A stretch of 38,667 bases of DNA from Promethearchaeota archaeon (GTDB lineage: Archaea; Asgardarchaeota; Lokiarchaeia; Sigynarchaeales; SOKP01). The position numbers were made by a program, and so were the translations under genes. How positions within the stretch are numbered: position 1 is the first letter of the stretch; each line of letters starts with the position of its first letter. Positions 9,038 through 17,649 of the stretch are shown piece after piece. The stretch is from assembly GCA_019894875.1 (NCBI GenBank), contig JAGXNR010000021.1, positions 1 through 38,667 of the forward strand, given 5' to 3'. The notes beneath the pieces were generated by a model, which worked only from the letters and a program-made list of their open reading frames with translations, did no database searches and was not told the origin of the DNA.

Positions 9038-9955
9038 TTAATCCTTCTTTTCTTCATATTTTCTTAATTCCTCAATAATATCTTTATCTTGTAAACCAAG
9101 TGATTGTAATAAGACGTGTAATTGAATTTTTGCATTTTCGGCCTTATTTTTTTTTGCTATATGTAGTGCTTTAATAAATTGATTCTTTGCTTCTTTTTTT
9201 TCGCCTAGATAAAAGTAGCATTCTCCTACATAGCTTAGACCCTTTAAAATTAACTCTGAATAATTAGAATCAATTGCTCTGTTTGTTCCTTTTTTAAAAT
9301 ACCTTAACGCTTCTTCTATGTTGTCATTTTTCTTTTGGAGAATTCCTAAGTTAAAATAGGAAGTAATGATTCCTTTATTGTCATTAAGCTCTTTAAAAGC
9401 TTTCAACGTTTTTTTATATAATTCAAAAACAACATCCCATTGTTCAGTTTTCTCATGAATGTTAATCAAATTCCCCAAACAGTCTAAGAAGTTATAAAGG
9501 TCGTTGTGATCTGAACAAATAGCACTACAATCTAAAAAGATATCACAGGCATCATCCAACTTATTTAGTTTTATATAGTTATTCCCCATTCCTTTTAAGC
9601 AAGTAATCTGTTCTAGAATTTGATTCAATTCTTTATATATATTAAAAGCCTTTTCGTAGAGTTCAATTGATTTAGAATACTCACTTTTTTCAAAAAATAA
9701 AACTCCCAAGACGCCATATACCGCTGCTTGACCTAGTCTATCTTTTTGTTTTTTAAAATGATCAAGGCATATAATATAATTATTTTCTGATGCTTCATAC
9801 TTTTTTAATTGTAATTGTATTAGAGCGATATCAGTAAGTTCCTTGATATAATTTGCATCCTTCCCTATTTTTTCCATTGCTTTTAAATTTTCTAACTTGT
9901 CTTCTAAAATCCGATTTAACTCTTCTTCGGTTAACTCTCTCTCATTTTCAATCAT
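9038..9955 (-). CDS. TPR-repeat protein
   Basis: 305 residues composed almost entirely of tetratricopeptide repeats from about 20 to 295. Examples are AAVYGVLGVLFFEKSEYSKSIELYEKAF, LGILQKKNDNIEEALRYFKKG and GECYFYLGEKKEAKNQFIKAL. There is no zinc ribbon, signal peptide or catalytic domain. It is likely a cytoplasmic scaffold or adaptor and resembles the C-terminal part of the longer TPR protein at 6107-7549. Transcription runs leftward from the C_GCAxxG_C_C gene 41 nt upstream, so the two may share an mRNA. The partner is unknown. Confidence 0.88.
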   Translation of the reverse strand: MIENERELTEEELNRILEDKLENLKAMEKIGKDANYIKELTDIALIQLQLKKYEASENNYIICLDHFKKQKDRLGQAAVYGVLGVLFFEKSEYSKSIELYEKAFNIYKELNQILEQITCLKGMGNNYIKLNKLDDACDIFLDCSAICSDHNDLYNFLDCLGNLINIHEKTEQWDVVFELYKKTLKAFKELNDNKGIITSYFNLGILQKKNDNIEEALRYFKKGTNRAIDSNYSELILKGLSYVGECYFYLGEKKEAKNQFIKALHIAKKNKAENAKIQLHVLLQSLGLQDKDIIEELRKYEEKKD

Positions 9956-9996
9956 AAGGGAAAAAAAAGTATTGTTTTTTTACAAAACTTAATATC

Positions 9997-10431
9997 TTAT
10001 AATAATTTTTCCAGAATTTCTGCTGAAGATCTGACGAAATCAGGACATAAGGTTTTAAATAAATTATTTTCAATTGCATGTCTCTTACCTTCAGGAGTAT
10101 TAACATCACAATCAAGTAATTTATTACACGTAGTTGAACCATTGATGCTAATAAAATTATCCATATAATCTTTCACTATTCTATATGTTTTTTCTTTAGA
10201 ATCCATGTCTTCAATTTTGGTTCTTCCATACTTCAATCCAATAACCATAATTGCGCCTGTCACTGCACCACAAGTTCCTCCTAAGCCGCCCATACCACCA
10301 CCAAAACCAGTAGCCATCTTCAACGCTAGCTCTCTACCTAAACCGAAGTCTATACCATAAGTAGAAATAATTGCTTGGCTACAAGAAAAACCATCACCAA
10401 AACAAGAAACCGCTTTTTCTACTCTCGCCAT
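9997..10431 (-). CDS. C_GCAxxG_C_C family redox protein
   Basis: 144-residue protein of the C_GCAxxG_C_C family (putative redox-active, possibly metal- or cluster-binding). Cys residues are at 10, 17, 54, 102, 108 and 129. C54 lies in the family motif GGTCGAVTGA (51-60) after a Gly-rich helix N-cap (GFGGGMGGLGG), and C102/C108 form the later pair (TTCNKLLDC). Family members often accompany Fe-S or redox enzymes, but the exact reaction is not established. Its promoter region (10432-10553) is shared with the divergent radical SAM enzyme, which also depends on low-potential electrons. That makes a functional link conceivable but unproven. The TPR gene follows in the same direction. Confidence 0.88.
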   Translation of the reverse strand: MARVEKAVSCFGDGFSCSQAIISTYGIDFGLGRELALKMATGFGGGMGGLGGTCGAVTGAIMVIGLKYGRTKIEDMDSKEKTYRIVKDYMDNFISINGSTTCNKLLDCDVNTPEGKRHAIENNLFKTLCPDFVRSSAEILEKLL

Positions 10432-10553
10432 TTTATATTTCCGTTCCTTAATTATAAATTATTTTTCAAATCTATAAGAATTATAAAATTTCATATCTAT
10501 TATATATTTAGAGAAGCATTTTTCAGTTTAATTATCAGAAGAAGGTAATCAAT

Positions 10554-11666
10554 ATGAAAGTTAAAGCGCGATTATTTGAGAAACTTAGTGATGATAAAGT
10601 TCAATGTCATGTATGTGCTAACGAATGTATTATCTTGCCAACTAAAATAGGAATATGCCGGACGAGAAAAAATATTGATGGAGAATTGTATACTCTAATA
10701 TATGGATCACTAATTTCTTCTGGAAGCTTAGATCCAATTGAGAAAAAACCACTTTATAATTTTTGGCCCGGAGCAACGGCTTATTCAATTGCATCGATAG
10801 GTTGTTCTTTTCGATGCCAAAATTGTCAAAACTGGTCAATTTCCCAAGCGAATCCAACAGAAGATGGAAAGAGTGGTTTCTATGAACTTAAGGGATATGA
10901 AGAGAAAGGGATGCCCTTATTTGAGATGACACCAGAAGAACTAGTAAAAAGAGTGATAAAAAGTGGTGCAAAAGCTTTAGCCTATACTTATAATGAACCA
11001 TTAATTTGGCATGAATGGATAATTGATACTGCAAAATTACTGAAAGAGAAAGATATTAAAACTATTTTAGTTACAAATGGATTTTCTACTCCTGAAGCAT
11101 CTAAAGAATTGATAAAAGTAGGAATTGACGCAGCAAATATAGATATAAAAGCTATGGAAGATGAATTTTACAAAAAAATCTGTGGGGTTAAATCTGTTCA
11201 ACCGGTTTTAGAAACAGCTAAATTTTTTAAATCTAATGGCATGCACATTGAAATTACAAATTTAATCATCCCTGATTTAAATGATAGTAAAAAAAATATA
11301 GAGAAATTATGCAACTGGATAGTAGAAAATTTAGGGAAGGATACTCCTACTCATTTTTCTGCCTATCATCCCGATTTTAAAATGCCTTCTCCGAAGAGAA
11401 CATCATATGAAACTTTAGATAAGGCTTATAAAATCGCTAAAGATGCAGGATTATATTTTCCTTATATAGGTAATATAAATCATGAACAAGGGAGTAATAC
11501 CTATTGTCCGCATTGTGGTTATATATTATTGGAAAGGAAAGGATATAGCTTCAAAAAAATTAATATTACAGATAACGGAAAATGCTCCGTGTGTTCCTAT
11601 GATTTAAAAAATGAAATAGTTGGAGAAATTAATAAATCCTCTTCTCATAGATTTACTTTTTCTTAA
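10554..11666 (+). CDS. amrS: AmmeMemoRadiSam-type radical SAM enzyme
   Basis: 370-residue radical SAM protein of the pyruvate-formate-lyase-activase-like/AmmeMemoRadiSam group. The N-terminal Cys cluster C18, C21, C25, C35 is followed by the hallmark segment DPIEKKPLYNFWPG (60-73) and the 4Fe-4S motif C84-x3-C88-x2-C91 (CSFRCQNC). YNEPLIWHEW (146-155) and later TIM-barrel strands follow. A C-terminal zinc ribbon (C318/C321, C344/C347) completes it. The family usually occurs with AMMECR1 and Memo genes or domains, and neither is in this window. The start is an ATG after a GAAGAAGGTAATC leader that acts as a ribosome site. The substrate of the family is not established, so the symbol is by family resemblance. 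Confidence 0.9.
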   Translation: MKVKARLFEKLSDDKVQCHVCANECIILPTKIGICRTRKNIDGELYTLIYGSLISSGSLDPIEKKPLYNFWPGATAYSIASIGCSFRCQNCQNWSISQANPTEDGKSGFYELKGYEEKGMPLFEMTPEELVKRVIKSGAKALAYTYNEPLIWHEWIIDTAKLLKEKDIKTILVTNGFSTPEASKELIKVGIDAANIDIKAMEDEFYKKICGVKSVQPVLETAKFFKSNGMHIEITNLIIPDLNDSKKNIEKLCNWIVENLGKDTPTHFSAYHPDFKMPSPKRTSYETLDKAYKIAKDAGLYFPYIGNINHEQGSNTYCPHCGYILLERKGYSFKKINITDNGKCSVCSYDLKNEIVGEINKSSSHRFTFS

Positions 11667-11693
11667 AACAAAAGAAAAGAAAAAAAATACTTA

Positions 11694-12368
11694 TTAGAAA
11701 TATCCTGAAATTGAAACTCCAACTACTAATAATAAGAATCCTTGAATAAGACAGAAAGCAGCGACAATAAACGCTAATGGAGGCCATGATAATGCTTTTG
11801 AGATTGCCATTACTCCAGACATGTAGAATTTTGCTGTAAGAGCGATAATCGCAAAGATAACTATAAATATTATTACTAATAATATCTTTGGATCAATAAA
11901 TACCGCGATAACTTCTACTAGTTGTTGGGGGATTGCTAGTGCTATTATAGCCACAATTAAACTAGCAACCAATAGACCAATAACACTTGCGATAGGAAGA
12001 TCATTTATAGGTTTTAAAAAGGTAAACATCCCAAAGACGATTAGAATAATTGCAGTAAAAACGCTCTTACCTGCTGTGGGATTTAATAGAGCAAAAGCTG
12101 TGCTTGGTGGTACATCAAGAATCAGCTCTCCAACTCCGCTCAATATGCTGAAAATTCCTACAATAAAGCCGAAATAAGTTAAGATTTTAAGAAATTTAGT
12201 AACATCAAAATCCCAGGTTTCAACTTTCCGTTTTTTGAAAGATCCTCTCCTTTTTGTCTCGTATATTGCGTAAATTATCCAAATAATACCAAGAAGTAAA
12301 AGGAAAAATCCTCCCCATTGTGATAAAGGTCGTAAAATATTTTCTGTAAAATCAAATTGAAAAATCAA
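11694..12368 (-). CDS. Six-helix membrane protein, unknown function
   Basis: 224-residue integral membrane protein with hydrophobic segments at about 15-36, 60-85, 101-120, 126-148, 161-181 and 195-219. A basic loop (KRRGSFKKRKVE, 39-50) follows the first helix and suggests a cytosolic side. No recognised transporter or enzyme motif is seen. It converges on the radical SAM gene. The 27 nt between the stops are A-rich on the plus strand, giving a long T tract on the coding strand, a plausible terminator. The upstream neighbour in the same direction is the glycerol-3-phosphate dehydrogenase, with a gap of about 110 nt that probably holds its own promoter. Confidence 0.8.
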   Translation of the reverse strand: MIFQFDFTENILRPLSQWGGFFLLLLGIIWIIYAIYETKRRGSFKKRKVETWDFDVTKFLKILTYFGFIVGIFSILSGVGELILDVPPSTAFALLNPTAGKSVFTAIILIVFGMFTFLKPINDLPIASVIGLLVASLIVAIIALAIPQQLVEVIAVFIDPKILLVIIFIVIFAIIALTAKFYMSGVMAISKALSWPPLAFIVAAFCLIQGFLLLVVGVSISGYF

Positions 12369-12477
12369 TTATTTTCACTCTTAAATGGAAATTTAGATTT
12401 GTTATTATATTGTATAAACAAACTTAAAAATATATTTCAAAGGGAGTCCAATGATTACTTTTTAAAAGATTTAATAT

Positions 12478-14163
12478 TTATTTGAGAAATGAAATAGATT
12501 TCTTGATGTGATCTAAATAAACACCAATTTCCTCTTCTTTTTTACGTTCACTCCAAGAATATTCCTTAGCCATTAATTTAGCAACTTCTTTCGCTGCCAA
12601 AGACACTCTTTTATGACTAATCCAAAGAGACATCTCAGTTCGACGGCAAAAAACATCAATCAGATGTGGGGTTAATTCGTTTCTTAGACAATATATAATT
12701 TCTGCGTTAATGAAGTTATTTTCTTCAACAATTTTTTCCTTTAGAATTTCTTCTTCTTGTATAATTTTAAGAATATTTAAAGCTCCCTTACCATATTGCT
12801 GATAAAGATGGTCAGCAATATCTTCTTCTAATTGAATCTGAGAATTTTTCAATGATTTTAGCCAATCTTGTTTATTCAAACTTATTATATATGGTTGTTT
12901 AGAAAAATTCTCATCTCTTTTGATATTTGGAAATAGGTCTTTTCCAGCTACTTCTTTAAATAAATCTTCTGCCATACTTCGAAAAGCTGTTAATTTTCCC
13001 CCTGTTATTGACACCAATCCATCTTTTGAGAAAAAAATAATATGTTTTCGGGAGATTTCACTCTCAGATTTACCTTTCTGCATAACTAACGGTCTAATAC
13101 CAGCATAAGTTGAGAGAATATTATCATACCCTAATTCAGCGTTAGGAAAATAATGTTTAACAGATTCTATTAAATAATCTGCATCTTCTTTTTTACAAAA
13201 GGGTGTCGCTAAATCACCTTGATAATCTGTATCTGTAGTTCCGATTATTGTGAAGTCTTTATCTCGTGGTAATACAAAAAAAGCTCTGTCATCAGAAATA
13301 GAACGAATAATAGTAGCCATATTGTTTTTAACATGTTCCCTTCTAAATTGTAAGTGAACTCCTTTCGTGGGTCTTATAAGTGGTTTAGGAATATCATCAG
13401 GATAATTTTCTATCAAGTTATCTGTCCAAATCCCTGTAGCATTTACTACTAAAAATCCCTTTATTTCAAAACCAACATTACTCTCTAAATCCTCGCATTT
13501 CACTCCTATAATTTTACCTTTATCCTTAATATATCCTGAGATTTTACAATAGTTAATGACATCCGCTCCTCTGATCACGGCTTCCTTAATAGTTTCAATG
13601 GTTAATCTCGCATCATCAATGTTATTATCGTAATATACCGCTCCGCCTTTATTTCCCTCTTTAATAAATTCTGGTTCAAGTTTAACAATTTCCTCAGGGG
13701 AATACCATTGATGATTTTTATAATTTTTAAATTCAGATTTATCTTCACCTAAAAAATCGTACATTTTGCACGCACCAACTACATCTCGCTTTTTATATTT
13801 CCCTCCCTCTAGTGCCACAAATAAAAATGGGATAGGTCTTACTAAATGGGGGATGTGATTCCTCATCCAATTTCTCTCTGTTGTAGATTCTCGCACTAAA
13901 TCTATATCTCCATGCCCTAAATATCGTATGCCACCATGTGCGAGTTTTGAACTCCTTGATGATGTCCCTGCAGCAAAATCTTGCATGTCAATGCACGCAA
14001 CATTTAATCCTCTTAAAGTTGCTTCTCTCGCAATTCCTGCACCAGTAATGCCTGCACCTATTATTATAATATCATATTGATTATTTTGTAATCTATTAAT
14101 TATATTATCGCGATTTTTATAATTCCAATTTTGATCAAATAACTTTTCAACTAATTCTGTCAT
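12478..14163 (-). CDS. glpD: FAD-dependent glycerol-3-phosphate dehydrogenase (GlpA/GlpD type)
   Basis: Oxidises sn-glycerol 3-phosphate to dihydroxyacetone phosphate, passing electrons through FAD to a membrane or protein acceptor. The Rossmann FAD motif is IIIIGAGITGAGIARE (32-47). It is followed by GTSSRSSKLAHGGIRYL (66-82), a signature of the family, and by IIGTTDTDYQGD and YAGIRPL further on. The C-terminal DAO-C domain covers about 420-540, with a charged tail. Length (561) is typical. An in-frame TTG lies three codons upstream (14172), but the ATG at 14163 is preferred, and no clear Shine-Dalgarno site distinguishes them. No glycerol kinase or GlpB/GlpC partner lies in the window. In an archaeon with glycerol-1-phosphate lipids this enzyme normally serves glycerol catabolism or a redox shuttle. 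Confidence 0.95.
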   Translation of the reverse strand: MTELVEKLFDQNWNYKNRDNIINRLQNNQYDIIIIGAGITGAGIAREATLRGLNVACIDMQDFAAGTSSRSSKLAHGGIRYLGHGDIDLVRESTTERNWMRNHIPHLVRPIPFLFVALEGGKYKKRDVVGACKMYDFLGEDKSEFKNYKNHQWYSPEEIVKLEPEFIKEGNKGGAVYYDNNIDDARLTIETIKEAVIRGADVINYCKISGYIKDKGKIIGVKCEDLESNVGFEIKGFLVVNATGIWTDNLIENYPDDIPKPLIRPTKGVHLQFRREHVKNNMATIIRSISDDRAFFVLPRDKDFTIIGTTDTDYQGDLATPFCKKEDADYLIESVKHYFPNAELGYDNILSTYAGIRPLVMQKGKSESEISRKHIIFFSKDGLVSITGGKLTAFRSMAEDLFKEVAGKDLFPNIKRDENFSKQPYIISLNKQDWLKSLKNSQIQLEEDIADHLYQQYGKGALNILKIIQEEEILKEKIVEENNFINAEIIYCLRNELTPHLIDVFCRRTEMSLWISHKRVSLAAKEVAKLMAKEYSWSERKKEEEIGVYLDHIKKSISFLK

Positions 14164-14408
14164 TTCTATCAAATATTTAAAGTGATTGTTTCGTAATTAA
14201 AGTTATTTTGATTTTCATTTGTCTTGATTAGAAATAATAAATTTCTTATAATATATTATCACTGACTTTGGGGATTATTTACCAATTTTCAGATGAATGT
14301 TCTAATTAGCATAATGTAATTATAAGTTAAGACGAAAGTTTAAAATGAAGTTTTTTTACTAATTTTGAGTTAGAAACATCTAAAATCACATAGTAGAAAG
14401 ATGGTAAA

Positions 14409-14789
14409 ATGAAGAAAAAAGGAATTCTCATTGTTGATGATGCAACCTTTGTAAGAGTTAGACTTAAAAAAATCATCGAAAAAATGGAGTTCGCTGAGGT
14501 TATAGGAGAAGCTTCTAAAGGAGATGATGCAGTTTCGTTATATAAAGAATTAAAACCAGATTTAGTAACAATGGACTTAGTTATGCCTAATCGAGATGGA
14601 ATTCAAGCTATCGAAGATATATTATCATTTGATCAAACTGCCAAAATAGTCGTTGTAAGTGCAATGGGTCAGAAGCTTTCGATTGAAGAAGCTATAGAAA
14701 AAGGAGCTAAAGAATATATTAAAAAACCATTCAATGATGATGAAGTTTTCGCTATAATTGCACGAGTATTAAAAAATAAAAAGAAATAA
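14409..14789 (+). CDS. CheY-like single-domain response regulator
   Basis: 126-residue stand-alone receiver domain. The acidic pair D10-D11 (VDD), the phospho-acceptor D56 (TMDLVMP), the switch Ser S84 (VVVSAMG) and the conserved K106 before P107 (IKKPF) are all present, so it should be phosphorylatable. No output domain is attached. No histidine kinase, CheA or archaellum gene lies nearby, so the partner must be elsewhere. Receiver domains in Asgard and euryarchaeal genomes are typically of this stand-alone type. It is transcribed alone, between two leftward genes. Confidence 0.93.
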   Translation: MKKKGILIVDDATFVRVRLKKIIEKMEFAEVIGEASKGDDAVSLYKELKPDLVTMDLVMPNRDGIQAIEDILSFDQTAKIVVVSAMGQKLSIEEAIEKGAKEYIKKPFNDDEVFAIIARVLKNKKK

Positions 14790-14910
14790 TCTTCTACTTT
14801 TCTGAAAAAAACTAATCGGATTAATCACTCATTTTGAATAGCTTAAGAGGAAAAATCAAATTTACTAAATTATAATCTGTGCTTTTTTAGATCTTCTTCA
14901 AATATGATAA

Positions 14911-15885
14911 TTAGATTTTTAATAATTTTTGTAAGATAAGAGGCATTGAATAAACATCATAGTAATTATGTTCAATACACTCTTTTATTAATCCAATATA
15001 TCTATCAGGATCCTTTTGGTATTTTTTATAGCAGATAGGCACCATACTACTAGGAAGCTCATTTTGTCTTCTCAAATTAAGAAGTTTCTCTTCAATATTT
15101 GTAAGGGTATATCTATCAAACAATCCTTTAAATTTTCGACGACAAATGTAATACAGGTCTATATGATGGAACTTTGAATTGCTTATTTCATAGGGGGTAT
15201 CATTTTCAGAGATCATAGGATTTTCATCAAAATAATATAGGAAACGATTTGCAATGTATGGAATATCGAACCCTTTTCCATTATACGAGACAAAACTCTT
15301 AAAGTTAGGGAGGATTTCATTTTTTAAGTGTTCACAAATTGCTATTTCCTCTTCTAAACTACGAGCAAAAAATAAATGTATCTCGTATTTCTTATTTCTA
15401 AAAAATCCAATGCCTACAATTATCATTGCATTATCATGTAATCCTAGTGTTTCGATATCGAGAAAGAGTAAATCCTCAATATTGAAACAAAAACAAACAT
15501 CTAAATCATCAATATATCGATTTTTAACTAGATTTTCATAATCTTTTTTCTCTATTAATTTTAAAATGTAATTGGCAGACTCCCAATATCTCAGATTTAG
15601 GAATTTCAGGTCTTTTATTGTTCTTATTCCTCTACCTTTTAACCTGTTTTCTATAAATTCACCAATACAATGAACAGTTTTCAGATTTTTTAATAGCTTT
15701 TTTTTTGTATGATAAAGATTTAATTTGAAAGGAAAGGTATCTTCTTGCCAAATCAATTCCATAAATTCCCCCATTTTATTTTTAATGATTTGATGATTTT
15801 CTTGATATAATTCTTCTAATTTCTTACCCCGATATTGCTCGATCAAATGGGTGATATCAAAACTTTGAGTATCGTATGAAGCCAT
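14911..15885 (-). CDS. YprB-like RNase H-fold DEDD exonuclease
   Basis: 324 residues. The C-terminal two thirds (about 138-318) are an RNase H-like 3'-5' exonuclease domain of the YprB type. Exo I is FLDIETLG with D143 and E145, Exo II is YNGKGFDIPY with D207, and D243 (HHIDLYY) and H306/D310 (HNYYDV) form the third metal-binding group. The first ~135 residues contain a helix-hairpin-helix-like stretch (IGEFIENRLKGRGIRTIKDL, 74-93), which suggests nucleic-acid binding. It is likely to act on single-stranded DNA or RNA ends, with the substrate unknown. All catalytic acids appear intact. It is a single-gene unit whose ATG lies at 15885. Confidence 0.88.
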   Translation of the reverse strand: MASYDTQSFDITHLIEQYRGKKLEELYQENHQIIKNKMGEFMELIWQEDTFPFKLNLYHTKKKLLKNLKTVHCIGEFIENRLKGRGIRTIKDLKFLNLRYWESANYILKLIEKKDYENLVKNRYIDDLDVCFCFNIEDLLFLDIETLGLHDNAMIIVGIGFFRNKKYEIHLFFARSLEEEIAICEHLKNEILPNFKSFVSYNGKGFDIPYIANRFLYYFDENPMISENDTPYEISNSKFHHIDLYYICRRKFKGLFDRYTLTNIEEKLLNLRRQNELPSSMVPICYKKYQKDPDRYIGLIKECIEHNYYDVYSMPLILQKLLKI

Positions 15886-16013
15886 TATCTAAATTATTAT
15901 GTCAATATATTTAATAACTTATTCTCTTAAGGTTTATAATAAAACTAATAAAGGATTAGAAAATAGAGGGTGAATGTTATTTTAAAAATTTAGTGATTAC
16001 TAAGAGATTAACA

Positions 16014-17348
16014 TCAATAGTCGATTCTTGGTATGACGTCCTCTGCTTCTCCTCGAGTAGGTTTATATTTAAAGAACCTTCGTGATTCACTATCCTCTAA
16101 AACATAATTTGAACCACCACCGTGAAGCATACAATAAGGATCTAGCAACCCAATTTCATTAGCATACTGACGAGTAAATCCACGTCCTCCCAGAGTTCGG
16201 AAACAATGTATAGCACTTTCAAATCCTAATTCCGTAGAGCTAATTTTTAACCCCATCGCATTAGCTGCCATCAATTTTGAATTTGCTAATTCTGGATGTT
16301 CATCCATTTGTCTTGCATATTGAATTAAAGCTGAAAACATTAAATTCAATTCCCGTATTTTTTTAGAGAGAGGAAAACGGATGACTTGATATTGATGCAA
16401 TCTTTTTTCAAATTGCATACGTTGAAGAGCATAGGCGTGAGAATAAAGCAATTTTTTCATGGCATCTCCAAGAGCTTCAGCACTTATGACCAAACGTTCT
16501 TCAGTTAATTGGTGGAAAGCAATATCAAGTCCATGTCCGTGAAGCATATTTTTCTTTGGAAGTTCTACTCTATCAAAGATTAAACGACTGACAAATGCAT
16601 CGGTCATTCCATAGGTTCTTACTCTGGTACTTCGTAAATTTTTTAACTTCTGATTTTCTGTGTCAACGATTACAGCACCTAATTGCCCATTATCTAATCT
16701 TCCATATACAACCATATAATCTGCGATCATTCCATTAGTGATAAATAATTTCTTACCTTTTGCAATTAATTTGTTATCCTTTTCATATAATCTCATCTCC
16801 ATTCTAAAGATATCCGAACCCGCATTAAATTCGGTCATTGCTGAAGCACCAATTAGACCATTTTTAGCAACCGGTATTAAAAATTGCTCCTTTTGCCACT
16901 CATCAGAAGCATAATTTACGGGATTACAGTAAAGTGTACCCCCTGCTAGCCGTCCCATCTCTATGCTATAATTACCCGCGATATATCTTTCACTGTAATC
17001 GCTCCACCTCCCCCCACAAATAGCAAATGCTATAAGTGCATTCCGTACTATTCTTCCCACTTCGTAATCTTCACTATTTAGAATTGTAGAATAATATCCA
17101 TTTTCAGCCAGTTTCTTCATAATACTTATAACAATGTCTCTTTTTTTGTCTTGAGTTGGTTCTTCAACTAAATAATTCAAATCTTCCAACTTTCTTAATT
17201 CTGGATCAAGTTCTTTCTCTATAAAAGCGTATAAATCAGCTAAAAACTCCTTTTCCTTATTATTAAGTACCGGATTGCTTAATAAGTCTAATTCAGGGAC
17301 ATATCTTATAATTTCAATTGGTTTAAATTCTGTAATTCTTGTATCCAT
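16014..17348 (-). CDS. Acyl-CoA dehydrogenase family protein, atypical catalytic base position
   Basis: 444-residue FAD flavoprotein of the acyl-CoA dehydrogenase family, expected to form an alpha,beta-double bond in an acyl-CoA. The middle beta domain shows GLIGASAMTEFNAGSDIFRM (164-183) and the FAD-binding strand segment KKLFITNGMIADYMVVYG (199-216). The C-terminal helices contain LGGRGFTRQY (386-395). The canonical YEGT catalytic Glu site near the C-terminus reads LHGGGS (408-413), with no Glu. However E284 in LTEERLV (281-287) aligns with the helix-G Glu used as base by isovaleryl-CoA and long-chain dehydrogenases. It is probably active, with a branched or long substrate, but that is inference. 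It diverges from the thiolase gene at 17650 across 301 nt. Confidence 0.9.
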   Translation of the reverse strand: MDTRITEFKPIEIIRYVPELDLLSNPVLNNKEKEFLADLYAFIEKELDPELRKLEDLNYLVEEPTQDKKRDIVISIMKKLAENGYYSTILNSEDYEVGRIVRNALIAFAICGGRWSDYSERYIAGNYSIEMGRLAGGTLYCNPVNYASDEWQKEQFLIPVAKNGLIGASAMTEFNAGSDIFRMEMRLYEKDNKLIAKGKKLFITNGMIADYMVVYGRLDNGQLGAVIVDTENQKLKNLRSTRVRTYGMTDAFVSRLIFDRVELPKKNMLHGHGLDIAFHQLTEERLVISAEALGDAMKKLLYSHAYALQRMQFEKRLHQYQVIRFPLSKKIRELNLMFSALIQYARQMDEHPELANSKLMAANAMGLKISSTELGFESAIHCFRTLGGRGFTRQYANEIGLLDPYCMLHGGGSNYVLEDSESRRFFKYKPTRGEAEDVIPRIDY

Positions 17349-17649
17349 AATTCATCATCAAAAATTTTGAGCAGTATTTGAAATTTTTACAATATTATTT
17401 AAAACTGAATTTTAAATAAAGCTTTACCTTGATCAGTAAATCTTTTGGTTCGTCAACTTATTTTACTTGAAGGAAGATTTAATAAAATACTACGGTTATT
17501 TGAAGTAGGATTTTTTTCCCACTTCTCACCTTCAGTTTTAATTAGTAATCTTTTAATCAAAATAAAACATAACAATAAAATATCAAGTTTCATAGAAAAC
17601 TAAATTCTAAATAAAATAAAGATATGAAACTCTAAAAAGTGATGGTTAT
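17349..17649. promoter_or_regulatory. Divergent intergenic region with 9-bp inverted repeat
   Basis: 301 nt between the acyl-CoA dehydrogenase and the thiolase-like gene, with no ORF. It holds both promoters. A perfect inverted repeat AGTTTCATA (17586-17594) and TATGAAACT (17623-17631), separated by 28 nt, ends 18 nt before the thiolase ATG. It could be an operator for an acyl-CoA regulator or an RNA stem covering the ribosome site (GTGATGG). Confidence 0.4.
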
